This document shows positions 53,209-64,000 of a DNA stretch of 64,000 nt, piece after piece. This DNA comes from Strigamia acuminata (lineage: Eukaryota; Arthropoda; Chilopoda; Geophilomorpha; Linotaeniidae). The stretch's first letter is position 1. Each line of letters starts with the position of its first letter. The stretch lies in contig OX442314.1 in NCBI GenBank assembly GCA_949358305.1, positions 6,699,087 to 6,763,086 of the forward strand. Reading direction: 5' to 3'. Both the position numbers and the translations under genes were made by a program. Below the pieces are notes generated by a model, which was not told the origin of the DNA, made no database searches, and saw only the letters and a list, made by a program, of their open reading frames with translations.

Positions 53209-55320
53209 TCAGGACATCAGTTCTAGCTGCCAGCGAGCCATTCTTCCGGAGGGTTCTTTTAATCCCATCAGCCATTTTAGGGCCTCGTGGTCCGTTTGCA
53301 CGTTAAACTTGGTAAATTCCAGGTACGGCCGGAACTTTCGGACTGCCCAAACTACTGCTAGACACTCTAGCTCCGTAGCGTTGTAATTTCTTTCCGCTGC
53401 TTGTAGTTTACGACTGATGAACATTGTTGGGACCTCGTGTTCCACTCCATCGATGGTGTGCTTTTGAAGTAACGCGGCACCGAGATCGATTCGACTGGCG
53501 TCGGTGTGAAGTGTAAACTCTCGATTGAGGTCGGGTAATGGAATTCTTTTTGCATCGATTAACATTTGTTTTATTTTGTTAAAAGAGGTTTCGCAGTGGC
53601 TAGTCCACTCGAAATCTTTGTCGTTGCGTAATAGATCGGTAATGGGTGCTGCCACGTCTGCTAGATTTGGGAGCATCCGATTGAAGAAGTTTACCATGCC
53701 CATAAAACGCTGGACCCCTTTTATGTCCTCTGGGGCTGGGAATTGGCTGATCGCTTGAGTCTTTTTTGGGTCGATGGACAGGCCATCTACTCCAACAGTG
53801 TAACCCAGGAATGCCAGTTCTTTGCGACAAAATTTACTTTTTCCCGGATGGATATTTAGTCCGGCTTTTGTGAGTCGTTCTATTACGTCGTTCACGTAGA
53901 CCAAGTGATCCTCGAAGGTCTGAGAGACGATTACGATGTCGTCGAGGTAGGCCCATGCGTATTTATGCAGCGCTTCGCCGAGAACTTTCTCAATTAGCCT
54001 TTGGAAGGTGGCTGGGGCATTTACTAACCCAAAGGGCATCACGTTGAACATGAGGCGGCCCTGGGGTGCCCAAAAAGCTGTTTTTTCCTTGTCTTCCTCC
54101 CGCAATTCAACCTGCCAGTAACCCTTGGATAGATCCATGGTCGTGACCCAGTTGAATGGGGCGAGTTCTCGCAGAATCGCTTCTATTGATGGCATTTGAA
54201 TGGGGTCGATGACAGTTATGGCGTTTAAAGGTCGGTAATCTATGCAGAGGCGTGGTTCGGAGCCTGGTCGCATAACGAGGACAATCCTCATTCCGTACTC
54301 TCCGACTGCGTTAGAAACGATTCCCTTTTCGAGCAATTCCTGACACATTGTCCTTACGATATGTCTCTTCTGAGGATTCATGGTCTTGAAAGGTACTCGT
54401 ACAGGTTTGCCCGTGACTAGCTCGATTTCGTGCATGACGTAACTTGTCTTCCCCGGCTCTTTGTTCAGATTTTTAGAATGTTTTTTAAGCATTTCCTCGA
54501 GGAGTTTAGTACGTTCCTCTCCCAGATTAGCATCGACCGCCAGATTATGTATTAAGTTTTCTTCTTGGAGGATAGTATTAAATAATTTGAAATTATAGTC
54601 TTGAATGAACTTTTTAATCTCGCCTCCTTCCCATTCCTCGTCGTTCTTAGATTTTTCTAGGAACTCAGCAGGTATTATGGGTAATCTTGGGTCTTCGTGA
54701 TTATCGATGTAGTTCCACGAACGCGTGACCGGGTTGGGCTGGATGTTCATTCGTTCCATTAAATCCATGCCTATTAATAGGATCGTATCGCGGGTCGGTA
54801 GCACGATAAAGTAGTGCTTAATCGTACCTCCCTCCCACACGAAATCGGTTGACAGGGTTCCCACCGCTCGGACTTCGCCTGCTGCTGTAAGGACCCGGAT
54901 GTTCTCGTTCATTCCCCTCAATTTTTTCTTTATCTTCTTGTCGAGTGACTCGAACAAGTCAGTGGAGATGAACGAATGGTCCGCTCCTGAATCGAGTAGT
55001 CCCATTAACACTTTTTTGCCGAAAGAGATAGGCATTTTGGCTAATGTGCTTTTTGCCTCGGTGGACAGGTTGCAGCGGAGTAGTCGCCTTTTAAGGGGTT
55101 TGGCCCCTTGATCAAGCGGTAAAGTCATGAAAGCTTTGGCTATGTTATCTTCGTCTCTAATTTCGATTTCCCGTTTGTCAAATGGTGTGGCGGCTTCCTC
55201 ATAGAACTTCAGTATTTTCTTCATCTCCTTGATCTGTTTTTCCACCAGTGTGAGGTCCAGTAAGGAGGAGGTTATCGCGAGCGGTAACGGAGTTATTTTT
55301 GTTCCGCCCGCGAATTCCAG
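53209..55320 (-). pseudogene. pol of gypsy copy 2 (PR-RT-RH, integrase deleted)
   Basis: 678 codons from the GTG at 55245 with DSGADHSF, YLDD and RNase H intact, nearly identical to copy 1. It ends at ...WQLELMS followed by TGA, created where about 1.39 kb (22576-23968 of copy 1) is missing. The whole integrase zinc finger and core are gone. The frameshift heptamer is present upstream. Confidence 0.93.
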
Positions 55321-58241
55321 TTTTTTGTCATTTCACCAAACTTAGCAGTAAGTTCTTTCATCATCTTTTCTTGCTCTTTGGCGAGCAGCTTTACTATCTC
55401 CTCCCGTTCCGCGATCTTGTCGTCAGCCTTCTTTTTGGCCCACTTCGGGCAGTTTTGGCGCCAGTGTCCGTCCTCCTCACAGAAGTTGCAGGGGCTTCTT
55501 TTCTTCCCTAGCGTAAATGGCCTTTTGGGATTCTCTTTCTTCTCGGAGGCCGCTTCTGCTTTTGGGTTATGATGCTCTGATTTTTTCTGGGTCTTCATTT
55601 GCGGACGATAGCTGGGCGCCAGCTCTTTCCCCATATTCGCGTGGACAACGTCGTTGATTTGTTCATCGACTTCGTCACTGTCCGAGTATTGCTCAGATTG
55701 CTCACATTCTTCATCCTCGGACTTCTCTTCTGCGGTGTTAGTCTGCGTATGATAGGCCTTATTTGGCGGTGGTATCGGGTTAGAAGTTTGTTGATTCTTT
55801 TTCGTCGGGAGAGGCTCGATGCTTCTGTTCAGGTAGCTCTGGGACTGGAGCAGCTTAGAGGAGTCTATGCTTCGCTCTTGGATTCTTTGCTGTCTGGCTA
55901 CCCCCAGAGCTCGTTCTTCCTTCGTCAGAGCTTCGTTATACCGAGCGTTTGCTTCGGTGTGTTTCTTCTCAACAAATGCAAAAATGGCGGTAAAGTTGTC
56001 TCCTCTAGGGGCGTTCATGTCCCGTAAGACTTTTGTCGCGGTTGGGTTCAGGCCCTGCTCTAAGAGAGCTTTTTGCGCGTGTTGATTAAATGGCTTGTCC
56101 ATTTCTCGAAACATGCTATCTGCTCGCTGTACATATTCTCTCAGCGTTTCTCCGGGAGCTTGCTGCATGGAGCTTACTCTTTTCTGGATTTCTTGGCTCG
56201 TCTCGCCATATTGGTTGTGAAACTTGATGACAAAGTCTTCCCAATTTTGGGGCTGGACCTTGTTGTACCAGATTCTGGCTCGGTGTATGAGCATTTCCGG
56301 TACTCTCCGCGCGACCATTTCGTCGGGTTCCGCTCCTAGTCGGTTTATCGTCAAAGCGACTTCGTCGAGAAAGAAGTTTCCGGCATTCCATGATCCGTCA
56401 AACTTGGTTAGTCGTAAAGTCGTCCATTTGATGTTGTTGTCCTTACGGGCGTACAACCATCGGTCCGCAGAGTAACGTTTCAGTAATCCCTCGCTCCGGT
56501 CGTCTTCCTCACTGCTTTGGCTATGGTTTTGTTGGAATTTCTGGTCCACTGCCTGGAGGAGTTCGTCTTTCATCGCCTGTAGCTTGTCGCTTAGCGAGTC
56601 AGTCTCACTAAGCGGTGGCGACGATCGAGTATTGTTGGAGGGAAGACTTGGGAAATGGTTGCCCTGTCTTGTAGCTCCGAGTTGGTTCGGCTGGAATAGC
56701 GTCTGTCCTCGTAACCCTACGGGATTCGGATTATTCGTAAGATCTTGTGCTACTGTTGAGCTTTCGGGGGTCGTTTTTACGGGAGCCGTAGTTTGACCCA
56801 GTTGAGTTCCGGGTGGTATCAGGTCGTCCAATCGAGTCTCCGTGGGCTTTCCGTCTACTTTTTTGATGAAAACAAAGGCGTCTCTTCCAGCATAGGCTTC
56901 GGCGGCGTGCTTCTTTTTGAGGTGATTCTTAACTGCGTTGATCTCCTCGAGCGTTGGCATGGCCAATTTATTACGACCCGCTTCATTTCGTATTTGGTTC
57001 TTTTGATTTATGCACCGAATTAGTTCGGAATTAGGGTCGCTCGGATGCGTGTTACTGGTTAGGCCAGTTTTCATCGCGAAGGTATTTTTTAACGCCCATG
57101 ACTCGGCGCCCTGATTATTTCGACTATCTTGCACAAATGCTTCGTACAGCTCTCCTTGAACCTCGTCCGATTCGTTTACTATGCTGTCTAGTGCGGTAAC
57201 TCGAATACTGCCGTGGGAGGCTAGTGAGTCGATGCTTTCGCTGTCCGAGGCTGCTTCTTCGTTGGTCTCGGTCTGCTGTCGATCCGCTCCGACTCGACGT
57301 CGTTTTTCTCCGCGTCTCGTCGAAATTTCTGCTGCTCTCTTCTCGGTCCTTTGATTTACCAGGTCGATTACCCTTTCTAGTTCTTCATACGGGTCTTTGT
57401 CCTGATCGATCTCGATCCCGTGCGCGCAGGCCTCTCAAGTCACTTCTATTGCTTTAGCGACCAATTCCTTAGCTGAGTCGGATCGCTCTGGGGAGTCTTG
57501 CCTAGAGTCTGTCTCTGAGCGTCGACTCGACCCATTATTCGGTGGCGGGACTTTGTAGTCTTTCGCCATCTCTCGCTCGATGATTTTCTGCTTTGCCAGC
57601 AGTTCGCGGGTCAGCTCGCGCTCTAGCGCTATTTGCTTTTCTTGGCTTTTGCGGGCGGCAGCCATTTGTTTGGCTTGGCGTTGGCGGGCCAAATTTTGCT
57701 CTACCGCGGCCAGCTTCTCGCGGTGTTCCCTGGCTAATTCTTCCATCAATTCGTTTTTCTTGGCTTCCAATGCGACAGCTCTGGCTTGCTCGGCTCGAGC
57801 GGCCTCGTTAACAATTGCGGCGCCAGTATTTGCTGCTTTCGTTAAAAGCGTCATCAGGTCCAATTCGCTGGCGTCCTTCCCGACTCCCCTTGGACTTTTC
57901 AATCCGAATTGTGGATTCTCAAACGATTTATTTAGTCTGTTCGTTTCGTGAGAGCTACTTGTTCCAAACTCGCCTCCCGTAAATAGGAGTTGCCTAGCGA
58001 GGGGAAGGTATTCACTCGTGGGCTCCGTTAGAATTTCGGTCGAGCTAGTCTCGATTCCTTGTTCTATACGGTTCGCTTCTTCCGCTTCTCGACGCTCGAT
58101 TTCTTCGGCCTTTCGACGGTCGATCCCTTCGGCTTTCTGGCGCTCGACTTCTTCGGCTTTTTGACGCTCGATTTCTTCGGCTTCTTTTTTCTCCTTTTCG
58201 TCGTTGCGCTTCTTTCGGTCTTCAGCGGTGGTTTTCGTTAT
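55293..58241 (-). pseudogene. gag of gypsy copy 2
   Basis: Same architecture as copy 1 Gag, ending in the identical zinc knuckle. The start ATG is ATA (58239-58241) and CGA is TGA at 57435-57437, splitting the frame. Otherwise highly similar. Confidence 0.92.
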
Positions 58242-58333
58242 TTCTTACGATATAATGATCGATCGAAAGATCCCGGTTATTATTTAAAGTATTGTCTTAA
58301 GGTTAGCAAATCTATCCCGGACAGACCCCCACG

Positions 58334-58962
58334 TGTCGTGATTCGACTTTGTGGTTAAAGATAATAAATAATAGTACTCGGGAATATGATATATGTTGCA
58401 ATACTGCTTTATTAACGCGCTTACTAATACAGTAATGGTTTAGATGATTCCAGTGATGGTCCTCGGATTCTTCTGCGAATACGAGTCGCCGCTAAACAAT
58501 GGCGGATCCTATTGTTTAGTCCTACGCGTGGTCTGTGTTGTTGTCTAGGGTTATTTCCACGTGTTATAATGAACACGCGAGAATTCGCTTTCTCGTGCGA
58601 ATTAAACGAATATCGCTTGGATATTTATTCTAGCGTAGTTTGGCTACGCTAAATAAATGTGGCTGTTGTACAGTTGAATGGTCAGCGGGCACCGGTCCTC
58701 GATCAATCCGTGAAACGGCCTGAAAGGTGAGGTAAATGGTGCTCTTGCTGAAATGTGGTAACTGTAGTGTCGTTTCCGGTCAAGCTTCGATCTTATATAT
58801 CAACCGGAAATGACGTCATATGCAAATCGTCGTGATTATGCAGGTTCGCAGAAACTAAGGACTAGTCAGTCTAGTCACCGTTTCTGGCGCACTCTAGTGT
58901 CAAGAATCAATAATAATATAATTACCCCTAATTATATCTTCAGGTGATGCCGAATCACCACA
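58334..58962 (-). repeat. 5' LTR of gypsy copy 2
   Basis: 629 bp. The primer site follows on the minus strand, TGGGGGTCTGTCCGGGAT, as in copy 1. Confidence 0.95.
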
Positions 58963-58993
58963 AGGATAGTGATAAATAGACTGCATTACGGAA

Positions 58994-59176
58994 CAGTCAG
59001 AACTCTTTATAACGAATCGCAAGGAACCAAAAAATCGATTCGTTATAACAAGAATTTGTTATATCGAATTTTTTTAACATGGTGTTCTATGGCCAGCCAA
59101 CCAAACCAGCCATTTTTAGGTATTCGTTGTATCGATAATTTCTTATATCGCAATTTGTTATAAAGAGTTTCAACTG
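58994..59176. mobile_element. short Tigger-type MITE
   Basis: CAGTCAGAACTCTTTATAAC to GTTATAAAGAGTTTCAACTG, 183 bp, TA at the right edge. Shares TGGTGTTCTATGGCCAGCCA with the 4734 copy. Confidence 0.75.
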
Positions 59177-59221
59177 TAGTAACATCCGCGATGGTACAAG
59201 TCAAACAAACACACGGTACTA

Positions 59222-59572
59222 CTGTATATCTTCCAATAACGCTCCGTGCGCTATTTGCAAATATATTTTTTACCCCGCGCGCAATTGGAGGCCCGCGCAG
59301 TATTAGAGGCCGCGGACTATTTAAACCCAGGTTTTTATTAACGTATCTGCAACGAAAAAGACCAAAAAAGTGTGACAAATGAAACGTTTTGCATACGTTT
59401 CGGTAATTACGTTTCATTTTCTGTCGAAACGTATGCAAAACGTTTCATTTGTCATCTTTTTTTGGCATATTTAAAAAATTTTGAGCCTCCAATTGTGCAC
59501 CCACGCGCAATTCGAGGCCAGCGCTTTATTGACACCGATAATATTTCCCCGCGCGCAATTGGAGGTCCGCGG
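59222..59572. mobile_element. MITE with internal 30-bp hairpin
   Basis: The TIR is weak (CTGTATATCTTCCAATAACG left; CGCAATTGGAGGTCCGCGG right) with TA on both sides. GCGCGCAATTGGAGG recurs near both ends in direct orientation. Inside, 59373-59402 and 59425-59454 are perfect 30-bp inverted repeats (TGACAAATGAAACGTTTTGC start). Confidence 0.5.
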
Positions 59573-59635
59573 TAACCGGCGTCACTAACACACACCGCCC
59601 TACAGCCCCAAAGTTGTCCCCTTTGTGGGTGGACC

Positions 59636-60040
59636 AAACTAGTATGGGGGAGGAGGGAGCTGAGTGGTGTGATGAGAGAGAGATGTGAGAGAGGCAGAGA
59701 GAGGAGCCGCGACCACCGAAGAGACGAGACGTGTCCAAGGCCTGACATGAGCAAGAGCAATCCTGCCCTGTGCTGACTCTGCTCTCCTCACCATTTACCA
59801 CAGAGACGCTCAGTGGTATGGCGTGCAGCCTCCTTGGGTGGCTGCGTGGGTCGTACTAGGTAAGTACGACATGAATGTTGTGTTTAACCGACCTCGTCAC
59901 CCATGGGGCTCACGCCCTGTGTGTGACGGGTCGGTTGCCGGTGCGGTGTGCCTACTTGGCTCCCCTGCAACGGGTGACGGGACTATCCAACCCCTAGACA
60001 ACGATATTAAAGCTAAACAACCAGCAATATGGAGTCTCTT
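59636..60040 (+). repeat. diverged ~400-bp duplicated segment (copy B)
   Basis: Pairs with 5830-6230: GGAGGGAGCTGAGTGGT, CCCTGTGCTGACTCTGCTCT, GACGCTCAGTGGTATGGCG, a donor AG/GTAAGTAC after 59859, GTGTGACGGGTCGGTTGCC. Confidence 0.5.
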
Positions 60041-60295
60041 GTCATTATTACATGAGTATGAATCCCAAACCAGAATAACTAGACCCCAGGTAACCTTGGC
60101 CAAGACCACACCAGTCACAAGATATGAACTCTGGTTTTCATCAGAACACTGCTTTTTGTTTGTTTCTCTGATCTAAGCTTAATTGCAGGAAGGCGAACCT
60201 GTGGTTAATCGTCCTCGGTCATATTATCCCCAAAGGGTAGAAAAGTCACAACTGAAAGAAATTTATTTTGTAAATTAACTTTCTTTATTTGTGTA
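60041..60295. other. no recognised feature
   Basis: Short spacer between the repeat and the channel fragment. Confidence 0.35.
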
Positions 60296-60420
60296 TAAGG
60301 ACAACAATGACATTCCCAAACGTAATCCTATAATACTACCCACATCTCTTATCAATTGCGATACTGGATATGCCTGTTTCTCTTCTATAATCTGTGTTAA
60401 ACAATTATATCGTGAATCAA
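60296..60420 (-). pseudogene. DEG/ENaC TM2 fragment
   Basis: Minus strand reads TQIIEEKQAYPVSQLIRDVG then SIIGLRLGMSLLSLY, aligned with the exon at 1366-970 (EEKQAYPVSQLISDVGSIVG, GLGLGMSLMSLY). The G-x-S motif is kept but a charged Arg lies in the pore region and the upstream cysteine cluster is absent. A diverged paralogous piece, probably not functional. Confidence 0.65.
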
Positions 60421-60726
60421 AAACAATGCAAATAGAAACAATTTTGCAAAAGTGTTTATTACAAACTACATTGTAATACGTCTCAGATGTGCTTATAGTT
60501 GACAGGACATTGTTGCAGACATGGCTGAAAAATTTGTAGTGAGTTGGTCATGGTTTGAATTGTTTTTATCCAAAGTTTGGAAATTTGTATTCTGTTATAA
60601 CTAGAATAAACCAAGGTTTTTCAATGTGCTGTCATCTATATGCCAACAGCACACTTTTGGACATTTGAGTTTTTTTCTTCAGGTTAATTTAGATGTAAGG
60701 AATTAATTAGAACAAAATTTTTCCAA
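60421..60726. other. no recognised feature
   Basis: AT-rich, short frames only. Confidence 0.35.
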
Positions 60727-61196
60727 ATGGATATATGGTCTCAAGGACTGTGCGAAGGTGGGTTGAACAGCTGCATAGCTGCACAACAGGATATTCTTTC
60801 AGATGTGCACCGTGCAGCAAGGGCTCAATTCGCTGAAGTGCTTCGTTCCTGCTACATCTTTTTCTGTTGGTTGGTTTTCTTGTTGGTTCTCTCCGGAACT
60901 GCGTGCACTTTTAAGGAGGAAGAGATGTTTCCATTGTAGATATAAACGGTCCCGTGTTTTTTATCACTATCTTACTTTTTCTTTCTTGCGCTACCAGGTT
61001 AAGATTATTATGAAGCGGGATTATGCTAATTATTTTGACTATTTGGCTACAACTGCACGGACTGATCCTTCTGTTTTTTTGGAAGCTGTTTGTTAAGCTG
61101 GGGTTTCGTGAGGCTCACTTTGATATTTCTTTGCTGGTTAACGATGTCTTGGTCTCGGATCTATAGGTTTTGGGTAACACATTCGCTAATTAGTTT

Positions 61197-61562
61197 TTGG
61201 CCCTTGTAACGATGACCCGCTTGGTGGTTTTCCTTATTGTTGCGGGTCCAATCGTGTTGATCTTCCTTTGGTCTCTCTCTGATTTGATTGATGCAGCTAA
61301 GAAATTGTGCCCTAAGAAGTCCTTGGGTCCAGAGGATATCCCTTCCTTTATTTTGAAGGGCTGCGTTGAGGTTTTGAGTGTTCCGCTGCTCTATATCCTT
61401 AATCTTTCTGGTATTTTTCCTTCGGGGTGGAGGTGTTCCACGTTGACCCTGGTCTTCAAGGGTGGTTCTCGCCTTGATGTTGGAAATTATTGCCCGGTTT
61501 CAATGTTGTTTTCCACCTCTAAACTTCTTGAATACGTCGTCTTGGGTTCTAGCGAGGATTGA
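61197..61562 (+). pseudogene. non-LTR RT fragment (fingers/palm start)
   Basis: 121 codons with KKSLGPEDIPSFILKGCVEV, LLYILNLSGIFPSGWRCSTL and NYCPVSMLFSTSKLLEYVV, the usual run of motifs before the catalytic Asp in jockey/CR1-type RTs. The frame breaks after this; the active-site motifs lie in other frames downstream. Confidence 0.8.
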
Positions 61563-61945
61563 TGATAATCTATCTTGATTTTGCCAAGGCTTTTGACTTG
61601 GTTGACCATTATATTTTACATAAAAAGTTGAGTTTCTAAGGTTTGAGTGACCGTTTTGTGTCCTGGTTTACCTCTTTTCTCGGTGGTCGTTTGGTCGGGT
61701 CCGGTGCAATGGCGTCCTTGGTTCTCTATTCAACGTTTTTGATGCCGATGTTCCCCACGGCTCTGTTTTGGGCCGATATTATTTAAGATTTAGATTAATG
61801 ATTTATCTTCTTTGCTGTCGGGGTGTTTCCAGTCATTTATTGCGGACGACACCAAGATTGGGAGATCGATTGACGTTCTTGGCGATTGTTTGGCTTTGCA
61901 GCGTGTTTTGGTGGCGGTCAAGTGATGGGTGGTGATGAATTAATG

Positions 61946-62630
61946 GATTCCAATCACTTCGGCACCTGAATTGGCGCCGAAATGAGGATGTTTCCCAGCT
62001 TTGTTTCATTCTGTTCTATTTTTTTGTTCGCTTGTTTTGTCGTCAATCATTTCGTCGCTAGTCATTTCGTCGCCAAATGTTTCGTCGCCGATAACCATGA
62101 ACGTTACGATACTGTACGTAACTTCAGTGACTTCGAGGTTGCTACACTTAATGCAGCCCAGGAAAGCTTCCCTTACACAACCTTGCATGGCTGTTTCTTC
62201 CAACTTGCGCAAAGCATTTACCACCATGTCAAGGCTCAGGGTCTGCAGACTAGATACACCAAGGACAAGGATTTCAATATGGCAGTTTGGCAGTTAGCGG
62301 CTCTGTCATTTCTGCTTTGTAACAGAATCTAGCCAACGTACAGACAGCTAAAACTGCTGTTTGACGCTGATCACTCTAAGGAGGGAGCAAGCAGACACAG
62401 AGACAGTGATGGAATTGATTATTTGCCGAGTACCGAGGCCAAAGAAGAAGGGCAAGTTCCTATGCCGGAAAGCATACCTATTGTACAAGAGGTAATGGCA
62501 GAAGTAACCGGCGACGAAATGACCGGCGATGAGAGGATCGGCGCCGAAATGACCCGCAAAAGTCAGCAGTAAAAAAAAAGGTTTTTGCCTTAAGACTACG
62601 GAAAAATCTGTGCCGAAATGACCCGACTTC
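61946..62630 (+). mobile_element. MULE-type element (685 bp) inside the non-LTR element
   Basis: Flanked by the 9-bp direct repeat GAATTAATG (61937-61945, 62631-62639), a duplication size typical of Mutator-like elements. The ends are inverted (TCACTTCGGCACC left, GTGCCGAAATGACCCG right) and rows of CATTTCGTCGCC on the left face GGCGACGAAATGAC on the right. It carries a transposase scrap. Confidence 0.75.
62080..62332 (+). pseudogene. MULE transposase catalytic-region fragment
   Basis: DFEVATLNAAQESFPYTTLH, GCFFQLAQSIYHHVKAQGLQ and TRYTKDKDFNMAVWQLAALS match the MULE domain pattern (D-x-E then F-P, G-C-x-F-x-x-x-Q, L-x-x-x-Y). The usual H in GC-x-FH is Gln here. Fragment only. Confidence 0.7.
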
Positions 62631-63345
62631 GAATTAATGCTTCCAAGTCGGTTGCTATGTCCTTTACCCACAGGGTTACTCGTATTCTGTATCTGAACAT
62701 CTTGGTTGGCTTGCTTCTTCCTAGAGGTACTTCTCAGTGTGTTTTGGTCGTCGTTTTTAATTCATCATTGGACTGGGTGCTCGGAGTCACTTGTTGTTCA
62801 ATTGGAGGGTATTCAACAGCGATTTACGCATCTTGTGGACCGTCGCTTTTTTCGCTCCACTATTTATAATTATGATATTGTTAAGACACTGAAGCTTCCT
62901 ACTATTAAATCTTTTTTTGTAATGCAGGATGTTTTGCTTGTCTGTGTTTTTCTTTGCCTTAATTTATGGACATGTTCATTCCCCACATCTTCTGGGTTTG
63001 CTGAAATTTTATGTTCTAGTCTATTACACTCATGCTCATCTGACTTTTGTCCCTTCTCCTGTTGATTTCACTTAACGTTTGTGTGTCAATGTGAATAATT
63101 TGTCGAGTACTATTGTTATTTTTAATGCCATTTAATGACTTTAAGTGTGCTTTGGTTGCTTTATTTGACTAGTTTGTTGTTGCTATTTTTCTTTTTTTCA
63201 TTTTGTTTTTACTCCGTTTTTATTTTCTTTTTTTGCAAGCCGGTTACTGCTTCTTTGTTTCGTCCTGTCTCTCCCCTTGTAGGCGTTTGCTGTTGGGAGG
63301 GACAGGACTACTTTTTGTAAACTCAATAAACTTTATTATAAAAAA

Positions 63346-64000
63346 AAACAAAGAAAAAAATCAATTTATTAAAAATGTATTTGTAAAATCAATTTCAACT
63401 TTGAAAGCAGAAATGATTATTTTTTTAAGCTTCTTATTTATTTCTTATTTAAACTTCTTTAAAAACTAATTGTTAGATTATATAATTTTCCCAATCAGAA
63501 TTGATTCTTCTTTATGTAAGAGCCTATTACATGCTAAGAAGCACACATTCCATTTTCGTTGCTTTATTAAAGTTTTGCTTCCAAAAATAATTTTCCCTCC
63601 TAATTAACGCCATTGCTGCTCACACTCTAATATCGTTAAATGCGCGTTTCGTCACATGCGCAAACGAAGTTCATGCTTGCGTCTGATGCGCATAAATTGG
63701 TTTAAGTACAAAAATCCTTGAAAAATCCAATAAAACCCCCACAACCCGAACACCACCTAAACAATTTCTTTGACATCTTCTTTCTTCATCTTCCAGCTAA
63801 GCTAACTTATTTGTAGGAATGTTTTATAAAGTGAATTCAAATGTGACATGCAGGAGTCCAGCCTTGGATATAAAAAAGTTCCTTACCTGCTCGAGCTCCG
63901 GCACCAGAACGAGTCTTTTCAACGCCAACCACCAGATGGTGCAAAAACTAATTGATTTTTTTGTGACATCACAAGAGTTTGAGAAATTTATAACTAGACA
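63346..64000. other. no recognised feature
   Basis: AT-rich sequence after the non-LTR tail. I see no exon or repeat structure. Confidence 0.4.

Larger units (their letters stand above)
30676..58962 (-). mobile_element. Ty3/gypsy element copy 2, interrupted by two copia insertions
   Basis: Same family as copy 1, minus strand. LTRs at 30676-31304 and 58334-58962 (629 bp each, about three differences seen). Without the copia elements it is about 10.5 kb. Lesions: gag start ATG to ATA, gag nonsense, a 1.39-kb pol deletion that removes integrase, TGG to TAG in the pol tail, nonsense codons in ORF3. The flanks show no target duplication (ACAT on the left, AGGA on the right). Confidence 0.93.
60727..63345 (+). 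mobile_element. non-LTR retrotransposon (jockey/CR1-like), decayed and split by a MULE
   Basis: Scattered frames give, in order: a pre-RT linker (WFSPELRALLRRKR; DYANYFDYLATTARTDPSVF), RT entry (PKKSLGPEDIPSFILKGCVE, NLSGIFPSGWR), motif A (LDFAKAFDLVDH near 61575), the GSVLG region near 61770, FIADDTK (YADD equivalent) near 61840, and a C-terminal stretch (NYDIVKTLKLPTIKSF). Ends with AATAAACTTTATT and an A-rich tail at about 63326-63350. It has many stops and frameshifts. The endonuclease domain is not visible, so it is 5' truncated. The MULE at 61946-62630 interrupts it. Confidence 0.8.

Overview
The window looks like intergenic, repeat-dense DNA of an animal, most likely an arthropod. The sequence is AT-rich, has no operons or Shine-Dalgarno starts, and shows GT-AG introns. 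It carries DEG/ENaC channel exons, Ty3/gypsy and Ty1/copia elements primed by eukaryotic tRNAs, and debris of Tigger/pogo, DUF4817, piggyBac and MULE transposons plus a non-LTR element. I cannot name the species. Almost all long open frames belong to mobile elements.

Layout. 1-16.8 kb is old sequence: a MULE transposase scrap, two minus-strand DEG/ENaC exons (970-1366 and 11680-12484), several MITEs and Tigger-like elements, minisatellites, palindromes and old LTRs. 16824-28654 is an almost complete Ty3/gypsy element (copy 1, + strand, 630-bp LTRs, AAGT target duplication). It has gag, a canonical -1 frameshift signal, pol, and a third, spliced 938-codon gene (ORF3) that I do not recognise. 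It sits inside an older LTR. 29.8-30.7 kb is satellite-like. 30676-58962 is a second copy of the same gypsy element on the minus strand, opened up by a nest of copia elements. Copia-1 (32491-44040, minus) is inserted in its ORF3; copia-2 (34552-41617, plus) is inserted in copia-1; copia-3 (44682-50922, plus) is inserted at a second point in ORF3. All three copia insertions have exact 5-bp target duplications. 59-63.4 kb holds more MITEs, a DEG/ENaC scrap, and a decayed non-LTR retrotransposon split by a small MULE with a 9-bp target duplication.

How the parts work. In gypsy copy 1, Gag would assemble the particle and Pol (protease, RT, RNase H, integrase) would be made by frameshifting at an A-AAA-AAC heptamer followed by a 10-bp stem. 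ORF3 would come from a spliced downstream message. Copy 1 carries Asn at the second catalytic position of integrase, and copy 2 has lost integrase by deletion, so neither looks able to integrate alone. Copia-3 has one uninterrupted gag-pol with all catalytic motifs and could be autonomous.

Most interesting observations: (1) copia-2 has an internal inversion whose junction contains a reverse-transcribed piece of the initiator tRNA-Met primer, with its only mismatch at nucleotide 58, the m1A position; (2) the spliced ORF3 and its abruptly divergent charged segment between two otherwise nearly identical copies; (3) a DEG/ENaC exon that runs from TM2 of one subunit into TM1 of another in a single frame; (4) a textbook -1 frameshift signal; (5) two nested copia elements using different parts of the same initiator tRNA. 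Comparisons with known tRNAs and families are from memory, and sequence identities were counted by eye.
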